From assembly GCA_963809925.1 (NCBI GenBank), contig CAWELH010000004.1:744001-808000 (forward strand): 64,000 nucleotides of DNA. The letters run 5' to 3'. Positions 27,340 through 37,400 of the stretch are shown piece by piece. The stretch is from DASQZK01 sp963809925. GTDB taxonomy: Bacteria > Bacteroidota > Bacteroidia > Bacteroidales > GCA-2748055. The notes beneath the pieces are model-generated. The model saw only the letters and a list, made by a program, of their open reading frames with translations. It was not told the origin of the DNA and searched no databases. A program made the translations under genes and the position numbers. Within the stretch, counting starts at the first letter, position 1; each line of letters begins with the position of its first letter.

Positions 27340-28888
27340 TCAGTGTCCTCCGGCGAGGAATATTGTTCTGTATTGTTTTAAACAACAATTGAAAGTCTTT
27401 TATAAGTGACCAGTTATCGATGTAATTCAGGTCCATCCTCATCCATTTTTCGAATTTCACGTCATTTCTGTTGGGGATGATCTGCCATGTACAAGTGATA
27501 CCGGGTTTAACCGAAAGTCTTCTTAACTGCCATCTTTCATACGACCGGACTTCCGATTCAAGTGGGGGCCTGCGGACCGATCAATGACATTTCTCCCCTG
27601 ATGACGTTGTAAAGCTGAGGAAGTTCATCCAGACCTGTCTTTCGCAGAATGATTCCGATACGGGTAATCCGGGGATCTTTTTTAATTTTGAAGACAGGAC
27701 CATCAGCCTGATTTTTGTCCTTTAGGTTTTCAAGGAGGGCTTCAGCATTTACAACCATCGTTCTGAACTTGAAGAGCTGGAATTTACGTCCTCTGAGGCC
27801 AATTCGTTCCTGTTTGAAGAAAATAGGGCCCTTTGAATCGAGCCTGATTAGCAGGGCGATAAATACTATAGCGGGTAGAAGGAGGATCAGCGCTGTAATA
27901 GAAAAATAGATGTCCCCGATGGTTTTTAAAAGGAGAGACAGATTATTGGACGGAATGTCGACAAGGGTGAGATGATCCGAGTTTTTTAATGTTTTAAGCT
28001 GGAAATGAAGCGGATTCAGCGGTGAAATTGAAGATTGCAACCGGAAGATCACGCCGACTTCATTACAAATCTCAGAAATTTCTCTGACCTGCTGATCATC
28101 AATATTGCTTCTGCAATACAATACTTCATCAATGACATTTTTATCAACGATCGCTTTAATATCTGAAGGCCATGGAATAATAGGTATATCTTTTCCAAAT
28201 TTTGCTGTGATAAGTTTTGAATTCGTGATAATACCCCTGATCTGAAATCCCCATTCCTTTTGATGGAAAAGGCGTTCAATAACACCATCGGAAAAAGAAT
28301 CGGCAAAGATCAGTACATGATGAAGATCATACCCATTTGCCCTGTATACTTTCAGGAATGAATATGCCATCAGGCGAATGAAAAGCGTATTGACAAGAGT
28401 CAGGGAAACATAGGTAAAAATAAATACCAGAGGAATGGATGTCAGCCTGAATGCCACTTTAATAAATAATAAAATGAGGAGAATGATGAAGTTAACACGG
28501 ATAAACTGAAAAATAAGCGTCAGGTACCGCTGGGTTCGCGGAATTTTTGCCATGGCGGTGATCCTTGACAGAACATACCAAGAAATAATAAGGTAAACAC
28601 TGAAAAGAGATGTGAGTGGAAATGTTGATATGCCATGAAGGGATGAAGATTTCCTTTAACAATGACAATGGAGATGGGAAATGATATAATTACGGCAAAT
28701 AGTTCGATTACATCCAGTATCACCTTCAACTTCCCATGGCTATTGGTTCTGTAATCTTTGAACTTGCTGATTATTTTGCTCATTCGGTATAGAATTTTCG
28801 GCATTTTCTTTCGATGACAAGGTCTGAAATTCTGCGCTATTCTCATAGCTATTTCAGACTCCATCATGCTCCGATTTTGATCAGTCAT
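27340..28888 (-). pseudogene. frameshifted priming sugar-phosphate transferase (undecaprenyl-phosphate type)
   Basis: The family is clear: HVLIFADSFSDGV (nucleotide-binding-like domain), the PFKRER-like FKQERIGLRGRKFQLFKFRT region, TRIGIILRKTGLDELPQLYN and RGEMSLIGP, then LRRLSVKPGITCTWQI and MRMDLNYIDNWSL. However, the reading frame changes three times. It changes near 28620-28690 (between the N-terminal helices and the central part), at about 27560 (the frame stops after GPQAPT, but removing one C from a run of five restores PLESEVRSYERW), and near 27370 (restoring TIFLAGGH and a stop). The intact enzyme would start cell-surface polysaccharide synthesis by loading a sugar phosphate onto undecaprenyl phosphate. 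No other polysaccharide genes are nearby. Confidence 0.85.
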
Positions 28889-29111
28889 CGTTAACTATGG
28901 TTAAAGGAATTTATTAATCTGGGAAAAGAGATTTCACCTAAGTAATGAGTACTAATGTTGCGTTTAGTCACAGATAAGCTATTATTTAAATATCAATATA
29001 TTGTAAATTACCGTAATTTTTGATAACTGTATGTCAAATTGTATTTTAAATGAACATTCATTACGCATTAAATGGTTAATTTTATTTTCAATTCAACGCC
29101 ACGTAACCTGA

Positions 29112-29484
29112 ATGAAAGACCTTATTATCGACAAAACCGCTAAAACATTGGAGGTCAGATGTGCTGCCGGTAAGAATTCATTTTACCGGATGCTCAATCA
29201 CAAATGACCCAAAAGTGTTTTTTACGCCGATTAAGAATTGGATAAAAGATTATGCTAAAAATCCGGAAAAATTGACGGAGGTCAATTTGAAATTTGATTA
29301 TATCGATACAGCTTCGGTGAAGTATGTATTTGAGATTCTGTCAGACCTGAAAGTGATCCATCTGAATAATGGCAATTCAGTAATTGTCAATTGGTTCTTC
29401 GATTATGATGATCCTGAAATTCTGGAACTTGGCGAGATCATCCAGAGTAAGATCGCTATACCATTCAGTTTTGTAGAATATTAA
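29112..29484 (+). pseudogene. frameshifted DUF1987 (SiaC-type) regulatory protein
   Basis: The first frame starts at 29112 (MKDLIIDKTAKTLEV...) and stops at 29205. A second frame carries the rest to 29484: IHFTGCSITNDPKVFFTPIK followed by WIKDYAKNPEKL and FKFDYIDTASVKYVFEI-type text. Together they make one DUF1987 protein of about 123 residues; the family is also called SiaC, a phosphoprotein partner of a PP2C-like phosphatase and a kinase. Removing one A from AAGAATTC near 29175 joins the frames. An internal start in the second frame would give a protein lacking the first strand. No SiaA/SiaB partner genes are visible. Confidence 0.75.
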
Positions 29485-29571
29485 AATTTCGTAGTTTAAT
29501 TTTTCTACGGAGATCACCCTTATCCATCTTATTGTGTATTTTAGATGCCGGATCTAATCCAATACCGCAAG

Positions 29572-31510
29572 ATGAAAACCAAAATATTGATTATTCTGAT
29601 CAGTTTTTTTTCCGTATCTGTTCATGCCGGAATTCTGACCCTTGAATCACCCGACGGGAATATCCATATATGCATTTAACGCTGAAGATCAACTCTCGTG
29701 GTCTCTTACTTTCAACGGTATTTCCGTTCTCGAAAACTCAACCATCGGTCTTTCTTTCAGCAATGAACCCGATTTGGGGGAAAACATCGAAGTAACAGAT
29801 ACCAGTATGAGTTCCGCTGATGAAACATGGAAGCCCGTGTTTGGAGTTCATCAGGCTATCAGGAACCAATACAATGAGCTACGGATTGAACTCAGGGAGA
29901 AAAATTTCCCTCAACGGCGTTTTTCGTTGATTTTCAGAGCATATAACGATGGCATGGCCTTTCGATATCTCTATCCCGAACAACATAATCTGAAACCATC
30001 CATTACAGCTGAAAATACGGCATTCCATTTCAACTCCGACCATCGGGCATGGATGGCCGACTACCTTGGATATTATTCGCACCAGGAGGCAGAATTCAGA
30101 GAACTAAGATTGTCTGATGCGGGCACAGGAAGTTACATCGGACTGCCCATGCTGACGGAAATAACTCCTCACTGTTACGCCGCAATTACAGAAGCGGAGA
30201 TCACAGACTGGGCGGGTTTTTATCTTTTCCGTAAAGAAAACGACACCACTGAAGGTCTGACCTTATATACCAGACTGTCGGCCTCTCCCGGGGGGAACGA
30301 GACGTCAGTGAAGGTAAGTTATGAAGGGGAAAACTGGTCACCCTGGAGAGTGGTGATGCTTGGTGACAGCCCCGGGGCTCTCATCGAATCAGAACTCATC
30401 ATGAATCTGAATAAACCTTGTGCCCTGGATGATGTATCCTGGATCCAGTCTGGAAAGTGTGCATGGGACCACTGGTGGAGCGGTGATGTAAAAATGGATA
30501 CCGAGACAATTGAAAGATATATCCGCTTTGCTTCTGACATGGGCTTTCCCTATATGCTTATCGACTGGCAATGGTATGGCGATTTTAACAAACCTGAATC
30601 CGATATTACCACTGTAAATCCCGCTGTCGATATGGATGCTGTCCTGCGATATGCAAAAGAACATCATGTACGATGCTGGCTTTGGCTCTACTGGACTGAT
30701 GCCGAACGGCAATATGAAGAAGCCTTCGGGTTATACGAAAAATGGGGCATTGCCGGTGTCAAAATCGATTTCATGGCAAGCGATGATCAGGCCATGGTCA
30801 ACTGGTACCATAAAATGGTGAAAGCAGCTGCAAACCACCATCTGATGGTAAATTTTCATGGCGCATACAAACCCGACGGATTCAGAAGAACCTATCCAAA
30901 CCTGATGACCCGTGAAGGCGTCATGGGTAATGAGTATAACAAATGGTCAACCCGTATCACGCCGGAACATAATGTTACACTTGCCTTTACACGTATGCTG
31001 GCAGGTCCGATGGATTATACACCGGGTGGCTTTCTGAACCGCAGTCCCGATCAATTCCGGACGGGCACACCTGCAAATGTTATGAATACCAGATGTCACC
31101 AACTTGCCATGTTCGTGGTGTATAACAGCCCCATCACAACGGTTTGTGATGATCCTGACAATTATTACGGGCAGAAAGGACTCGACTTTCTGAAGGAAGT
31201 CCCGGTTGTCTGGGACGATATAAAATTCCTGGGTGGTTTTCCCGGAGAATTTGTCGCAATCGCAAAAAAATCGGGTAAAAAATGGTATATCGGAATCCTG
31301 AATAATAGTGAAGACAAAGAGATCGATATCGATCTTAGCTTTGTGGGTCACGGAAAATTTACGATGGAAAGCTGGTCAGATGCGGCAGATAGTGATGTCA
31401 ATGCTGAAGATATTTCAACCTCCGTCGAAACATTAAATTCACCATCCTCAAAGAAAATCAGGATGGCTCGCGGAGGCGGATTTGCAGCGGTGATCGCACC
31501 AGCAAAATAA
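29572..31510 (+). CDS. glycoside hydrolase family 97, with a frameshift after the signal peptide
   Basis: The signal peptide (MKTKILIILI... VHAG) and first strand LTLESPDGNI begin at 29572 but the frame stops after 22 or so more bases. The remaining enzyme continues one base out of frame from about 29660 (IYAFNAEDQLSWSLTFNG) to 31510. Beta-sandwich, then TIM barrel: WDHWWSGDVKMDTETIERYI, MLIDWQWYG, then GVKIDFMASDDQAMVNWYH and LMTREGVMGNEYNKW. The Asp in KIDF suggests the retaining type of GH97 (alpha-galactosidase-like) and the Glu in TREGVMG the acid/base. As read, export would fail; deletion of one C at about 29667 restores the full protein. Probably a recent mutation or a consensus error. 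Confidence 0.88.
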
Positions 31511-31646
31511 TGCATTCGCAGGTACAGGTATTGAAATTTTCCGGAATTATAACTACTTTTAGTGTGATATGATCAGATTCCTTCACGGCATTTTTCCCAA
31601 GCCGGAAATGAATTTGACATATTTTATGTAAAGAAAGGGGAAGGCC

Positions 31647-32297
31647 ATGAAACAAAATATTCCCGGAAATGTTTTCAGGAAAATGAAGCACGGATTTTAC
31701 ATACTGTTATTTTGTCTGGCTGCCTTTACATCTACCGGTTTGAAGGCGCAAAATGAAAAGACAGAAATAATTGGTAATGAGGATGTTGACATGACTTCAC
31801 AACCGACTCAATCAGTCCCCGCATGGTTAAACCGGGGATGGAATATAAGTCTGGGTAGCAGCTACACGTACTCACCTCAGTTTGGAAGTCTAACCGGATT
31901 CACCGTCTCACCAGTGTATACTATGCCACTTACGTCCCGCTTATCCATTTACGGTGGCGTAATTTTCAGTAAGTATTATTCCCCGGTTGGTGCTTTTTTC
32001 AGCGAACCTGGCGTCCAGAATCAAAGCGGCATGATCTCCCTTACAGGCTCAGCATCATATAAACTGAATGACCATATTTTGGTGTACGGTTCCGGAGTAA
32101 AACATTTCGGAAGCATGCCTCTGCCTTCATATTTATCCCCCTATAATTCAGATAGTTTTACTATAGGCTCAATGTTTAAAGTCGGGGATCATTTTTCTCT
32201 TGGAGCTTCTTTCAAATACAGTAATGAACCTTACAACAACCTGTACCCGTATAATTCCAATACCCCGTTTTTCGGTCAGTTTCCTTTCATACCCTAA
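31647..32297 (+). CDS. small outer-membrane beta-barrel-like protein
   Basis: A 216-residue exported protein. The purine-rich AAGGGGAAGG directly before 31647 supports this start; the signal peptide core is residues 16-32, ending in GLKAQ. After a polar linker come alternating hydrophobic strands: GWNISLGSSYTYSPQFG, LTGFTVSPVYTMPLTS, SIYGGVIFSKYYSP, ISLTGSASYKLND, FTIGSMFKVGDHFSLGASFKYS. This looks like eight or so amphipathic strands, as in small OmpW/OmpA-like barrels, but the C-terminus is PFIP rather than an aromatic. Function unknown. It is followed two bases later by the PrsW protease gene. Confidence 0.65.
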   Translation: MKQNIPGNVFRKMKHGFYILLFCLAAFTSTGLKAQNEKTEIIGNEDVDMTSQPTQSVPAWLNRGWNISLGSSYTYSPQFGSLTGFTVSPVYTMPLTSRLSIYGGVIFSKYYSPVGAFFSEPGVQNQSGMISLTGSASYKLNDHILVYGSGVKHFGSMPLPSYLSPYNSDSFTIGSMFKVGDHFSLGASFKYSNEPYNNLYPYNSNTPFFGQFPFIP

Positions 32298-32299
32298 GC

Positions 32300-32992
32300 A
32301 TGAATCTTATTGTCCTCGCACTTTCCCCGGTGTTTATTATCCTGATGTACGTTTATTTCAGGGATAAATATGAAAAAGAGCCAGTTAAACTGCTGCTTAA
32401 ATCGCTGCTCGCCGGGGGATTGATCGTCCTGCCTGTATCCATGACGGAATCAATTCTATCCGGTTTCATGCCGGTGAACGGTACGGTGACACAGGCGGCA
32501 TACGAAGCTTTTGTGGTAGCAGGGTGCACGGAGGAGATATTCAAATTTCTTGCATTGTATTTTCTGATATGGAGAAACCCCAATTTTAATGAGAAATTTG
32601 ATGGCATCGTATATGCCGTTTTTGTTTCCCTGGGGTTCGCAGCCATCGAAAATATCATGTATGTCAGCCATGGCGGGATTTCAGTTGCACTTACACGTTC
32701 TCTGACGGCAGTGCCCGCCCATGCCCTCTTCGGGATTAGCATGGGTTATTTTTTCGGTATTGCCCATATGAACCGGGAAAAGCGGAATCTGTTTTTGCGG
32801 AAAGCATTGCTTGTGCCGATTTTACTGCATGGCCTGTATGATTTCATTCTCCTTTCGCAGGTTTCCCTGTTCCTGTTCCTTTTTATCCCGTTTATGATTG
32901 CACTTTATATTTCAGGCTTCAGGAGGATGAAACTCATTTCCGACGCTTCCGTGTTCAGGAAAAATCGTCCAGCCGGAAAGATACTGAAATGA
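32300..32992 (+). CDS. PrsW-family intramembrane protease
   Basis: A 230-residue membrane protein with seven or so helices. The PrsW active-site motifs are all present: TEEIFKF with Glu78-Glu79, GFAAIENIMY with Glu117-Asn118, AVPAHALFG with His141 and LLHGLYDF with His177. Members are CAAX-protease-related intramembrane metallo- or glutamic-type proteases; in Bacillus PrsW cleaves an anti-sigma factor. The start is 2 bases after the preceding gene. The substrate here is unknown, and no anti-sigma gene is adjacent. Confidence 0.93.
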   Translation: MNLIVLALSPVFIILMYVYFRDKYEKEPVKLLLKSLLAGGLIVLPVSMTESILSGFMPVNGTVTQAAYEAFVVAGCTEEIFKFLALYFLIWRNPNFNEKFDGIVYAVFVSLGFAAIENIMYVSHGGISVALTRSLTAVPAHALFGISMGYFFGIAHMNREKRNLFLRKALLVPILLHGLYDFILLSQVSLFLFLFIPFMIALYISGFRRMKLISDASVFRKNRPAGKILK

Positions 32993-33088
32993 TAGTGTGA
33001 TACTTACAACTTTCTCCGTGTAACATCTCTACAGTCGGGCGGATCCGGCGAGTACTTTTTTTATTTATCAGGTCAAACAACCATTCGC

Positions 33089-34063
33089 ATGAAATACAGG
33101 AATCTTGGAAAAACAGGGATGAAGGTGTCCGAAATCGGATTCGGCGCCTGGGCGGTCGGTGGAAGCTGGGGCAGGCAGCGCGATAGCGATTCTATTGAAG
33201 CCCTGAATGCAGCCATCGACCATGGTGTTAACTTTATTGATACAGCAGCGGGTTATGGGAACGGGAAGAGTGAGAAGATCATTTCCTCGGTATTGCACGG
33301 AAGAAAAGAAAATGTATTCGTTGCAACGAAAACGCCTCCCCTAAGCGGGGCGTGGCCTCCGACACCCTATGACAAAGCCGGGGATAGATATCCTGATGCA
33401 TACCTCCGTGAAAATGTGAAGGAAAGGTTGAAAAATCTCGGCAGTGAAAGGATTGACGTCCTTCTCCTCCATACATGGACACGCGCATGGAATGCCGAAC
33501 CACGTCCGCTCGAAGTGCTTCAGGAATTAAAGAAAGAAGGCATGATCAGGGCAATTGGCATTTCAACACCTGAATACGATCAGAATTGTGTCATCGAACT
33601 GATACGAAACGGCCTGGTGGATGTGGTTGAGGTGATCTATAATATTTTTGAACAGGAACCTGTTGCCCAGCTTTTTCCGGTTGCCCTCGAATATGGGACA
33701 GGCATCATCGTCAGGGTTGCCTTCGACGAAGGAATTCTTACAGGAAAGTATAAGACTGGTGACTCCTTTCCTGATGATGATTTCCGGAGCAGATATTTTG
33801 CCGGTGACCGACTCGACCGTGGTGTGGAACGTGTAAACGCCATACGCAATGAACTAAAAGGACTTCCTTACAGCATGCCCGAAGTAGCGCTGAAATTTGC
33901 GCTCTCGCCTGCGGCTGTAAGTACCGTTATACCAGGAATAAGGGATAAGGAACAGGCCATTATCAATGCCGGTATTTCGGAACTCAGGGATTTGCCTCCG
34001 GTACTTCTTTTGCGACTCAGGGAGCATGCCTGGCGAAAGGGTTTCTGGTACGATGGTAAATGA
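33089..34063 (+). CDS. aldo/keto reductase
   Basis: A 324-residue cytosolic NADPH-dependent oxidoreductase. The start MKYRNLGKTGMKVSEIGFGAW is classic. The catalytic Asp and Tyr lie in FIDTAAGYGNGKSE, the Lys in VFVATKT and the His in DVLLLHTWT. The C-terminal region AVSTVIPGIRDKEQ is the cofactor-binding end. It belongs to the broad AKR group that includes sugar and 3-keto-sugar reductases. It stands alone, with 97 bases before and 366 after. Confidence 0.94.
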   Translation: MKYRNLGKTGMKVSEIGFGAWAVGGSWGRQRDSDSIEALNAAIDHGVNFIDTAAGYGNGKSEKIISSVLHGRKENVFVATKTPPLSGAWPPTPYDKAGDRYPDAYLRENVKERLKNLGSERIDVLLLHTWTRAWNAEPRPLEVLQELKKEGMIRAIGISTPEYDQNCVIELIRNGLVDVVEVIYNIFEQEPVAQLFPVALEYGTGIIVRVAFDEGILTGKYKTGDSFPDDDFRSRYFAGDRLDRGVERVNAIRNELKGLPYSMPEVALKFALSPAAVSTVIPGIRDKEQAIINAGISELRDLPPVLLLRLREHAWRKGFWYDGK

Positions 34064-34429
34064 AAAACTCTTCTTCACATTCAGGCGTTGCGGCACTCTT
34101 CGGCGGAAGGCTGAATTCTTTCCGTATCATTTCTTCCCCGGCGCAATATGCAGGATTCAAAAAGGATGGGTATAACTTGCAGAATAGCAGCCTTATTGAA
34201 AGCTATTCAACCTGCGAAATTTTAGCGGTGATATTTATCTCCAGGTAATAAATGTATTTCCAGAAATCTTTGTCTGACAGCTTGTTATAATTTCAGCTGG
34301 ATTGCCATTGTTACCCCATGTTTCCCCGGATTTTAGGTTAAAAATCAGTTCAATGTCGGAATATTAAATCTTAATACCTACATTGATATCCTGAATTCAA
34401 AGAACCAAACTCAACCTAAAACCACTGCA
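34064..34429. other. intergenic region upstream of the T9SS beta-helix gene
   Basis: Three hundred and sixty-six bases without a convincing gene, hairpin or repeat; short frames inside have no protein-like text. The promoter of the following T9SS gene must lie here, but I find no good TAnnTTTG box. Confidence 0.4.
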
Positions 34430-37400
34430 ATGAAGACAAAACTACTCTTCTTGTTCATTCTGTTTTCCACAGGCTCGCTTCTGGCGCAGGAAACCATATT
34501 TTATGAAGATTTCGGAGATATGGGGTATTTCAGGGGTCCTGCAAATACCTACACCGGATATAGTTCTTCATCCTCTATGTTTTCTTCCGATTCCATAGCA
34601 ATACACAACTGGGACCCCGTATCGGATTATTCCGTTGCTTCCGGCGCCGGATTTGCGCTCTGTGGATATAATGGGGGTAATGTGGTAAACCTCATTATAA
34701 TCAGTGGAATTAACACAACAGATTATTCCGGCATCAGGCTATCATTTGGTGCTGCGACCTGGTATGGAATTGCCGGCAGTTACCTCGATATCTCATATAG
34801 TACTGATGGTACCAACTGGACACTTCTTGACGATGCCGATCTCGCCTCCGGTCAGTTTGGAGACGCCTCATGGGGCTATGTTACGCTTAATGCAGATCTG
34901 CCTGCCGTACCGAACCTGAGGCTTAAATTTCAGAATAATAATGAAGTGCAGGCGGTTCGGCTCGACGATATTACCATCAGCGGTGTAGGAGTAGATAATA
35001 CTCCTCCGTCACAACCTGCCGGCTTACATCTGCTTTTCAAAACATACAACAGCGTCGGACTCTCCTGGGACAGCTCCACCGATGACATTGGTCTCGACCA
35101 TTATGATGTTTATCGTGACGGGATTCTGATGACCTCTGTAACTGATAATTCAACGGAACTAAAGTACCTGAATCCGGGAAATACCTTCGATTTTTCCATC
35201 GTTGCCGTGGATCTGGCATTGAATGTTTCACCGGCCAGTGACCCCCTGCAGGTTAGCCTGGATGAACTGCCTGCTGATTTTAAGTATGATTGGCAGATGC
35301 CACAGGCTACCATGCTTCCCGACGGAGATCTTGAATGGAAACCACTGCCTTTTGTATTTGAAGCCGGGGATAACATACGGTATATCGATTATGAGAGCGG
35401 TAATGACAACAATGACGGTCAAACTGAGGCCACGGCATGGAAACACCATCCATGGGATCAGAATGCTATCGCCAATGCTGCGTCGGCCAGCGGGTTACAT
35501 ACCTACGTATTCAAGCGCGGTGTAATCTACCGTGGAAGATTAATTGCTGATGAATCGGGCAAACCCGGCGATCCTATCCGACTTACTTCCGATCCGTCAT
35601 GGGGTATTGGGGAAGCTTGTATTTATGGTTCAGTTGCTTTACACGATGGCTGGACCAAGGCTGATGCTGTAACCGCCCCGAATATCCCTGAGCCCGATAA
35701 GGTTTGGTACCAGGATATTTCTCTCCCCGATACGAAAGTCATTGTTGAAACTACAGGCGGCACGATGAACAGGGTCAGAGTTGCCCGTACACCCAACTAT
35801 AAGGATACACCGGACGATCCGCTCAAATACTGGTATGCCATGACCGGAAAGATAAAAGACAGTCAGAATAACGTACTCCTTCTTACCGATACGAAAAACC
35901 TAACCCAGCAAAACGTAGATTATTACAAGGGTGGAACGATCTGGAGCCAGGAGGATGTGATCGTAATGTGTACAGTGTGGGGTCAGCAAATTATGGATTA
36001 TGATCCTTCCAAGAGCCGGATCACGGTAAAAGATCAAAATTTTGGTGGGTTGAAATCACGCTACTTCATTGAAAATACCCCCTTTCTCCTTGATACGGTC
36101 AATGAATATTATTACAATAAGAATGCAGGGCGACTCTTTGTTAGACTGGGAGGGGAAAAAGATCCGAATTCGGCTACCCTTGAAGTAGCAATAAATGAAG
36201 AGCTTCTTGGGATTAGCGGGAAACACGATATCGTGGTGAGCGGACTGACCTTCGGTTATACCACTGCTACGGCAGTAAGGTACGGATACGCCGATACCAG
36301 GTCTGCCATACGTATGACCGGTAGTTGCCGGAACATCGACATTAAGAACAACAGGTTTGTATATGTAAACGGAGGAATTTCGGCTCAGAACAGCTCATCT
36401 GAAAACCTGTCATCATCAGATATCAGTGTAACAGATAACGATTTACACGTAGTGGATGACCTGGCCATCATTTTTTCTGAAAATAATGGTGTCTACTACC
36501 GTGATATGAAAATTATGCGTAACCGGGTTTATGACAACGGAGCACGGCAGCTTGGGCGCTGGTACAGCTCAATCCCTGCCATCCTCGGGAATTTCAGGGA
36601 TGGAGAGGTCGCAGGAAATATCGTGGATGTGTCGTGGGGTAATGGTCTTGATTTCTTCTGGGGAAAGTCCGGCAGCGATGGAAGAGACGTTCCGTTTATC
36701 AGGGGCCTTGTATATCAGAACAAGGCAAGTAACACCCTCCTCGGAACCAATGACTATGGCGGGATCGAAGGCTGGCAGGGAGGTCCGGCATTCTGCTTCA
36801 ACAATTGGTCGCATAACGCTTCGGGATACAAACACTACAATAATTCATCCATTGGGTATGCATATTATTTCGATGGTGCTTTCAAACAGATCGTATTCAA
36901 CAATATCGCTTCCGGTGTTTCTCATAACAGGAATGCCGCATCCTTTATGCAGGTACTGGGATTTTACAATATCTACGCTCAAAATACCTCGTACAATACA
37001 AACGTATTCTTCGATGCGGCAACCGGAACCCTGGCTTTAAACGGGTATAATACATACCTGGGCAATATTGGGGATGATGTAAGTACTTTTTTCAGCCATC
37101 AGATCAGTACGTCGTACATTCCGTATGAATCCTACGGACTGAATATCAGCAGTACGCTGCCTTTTGCCGGGTCGCTGGAAAATAAAGGTTCGAAAATGAA
37201 CCTGTCTGATTTTAAGGAGGACCTGAACTCATATAAAAGCCAGCTTACGCAGACAGGATGGAATGCCGCCATGCCAGTTCTTGAAGACGCTGCAGGCCAC
37301 GACTTTAGCCTTAGACCCGATGGTGAAGCCATTGACAGGGGTGTCAGATTCTTTACTGCCTACCCTCTGTATGCAGTGGTAGGTGAATGGAACTTTTATA

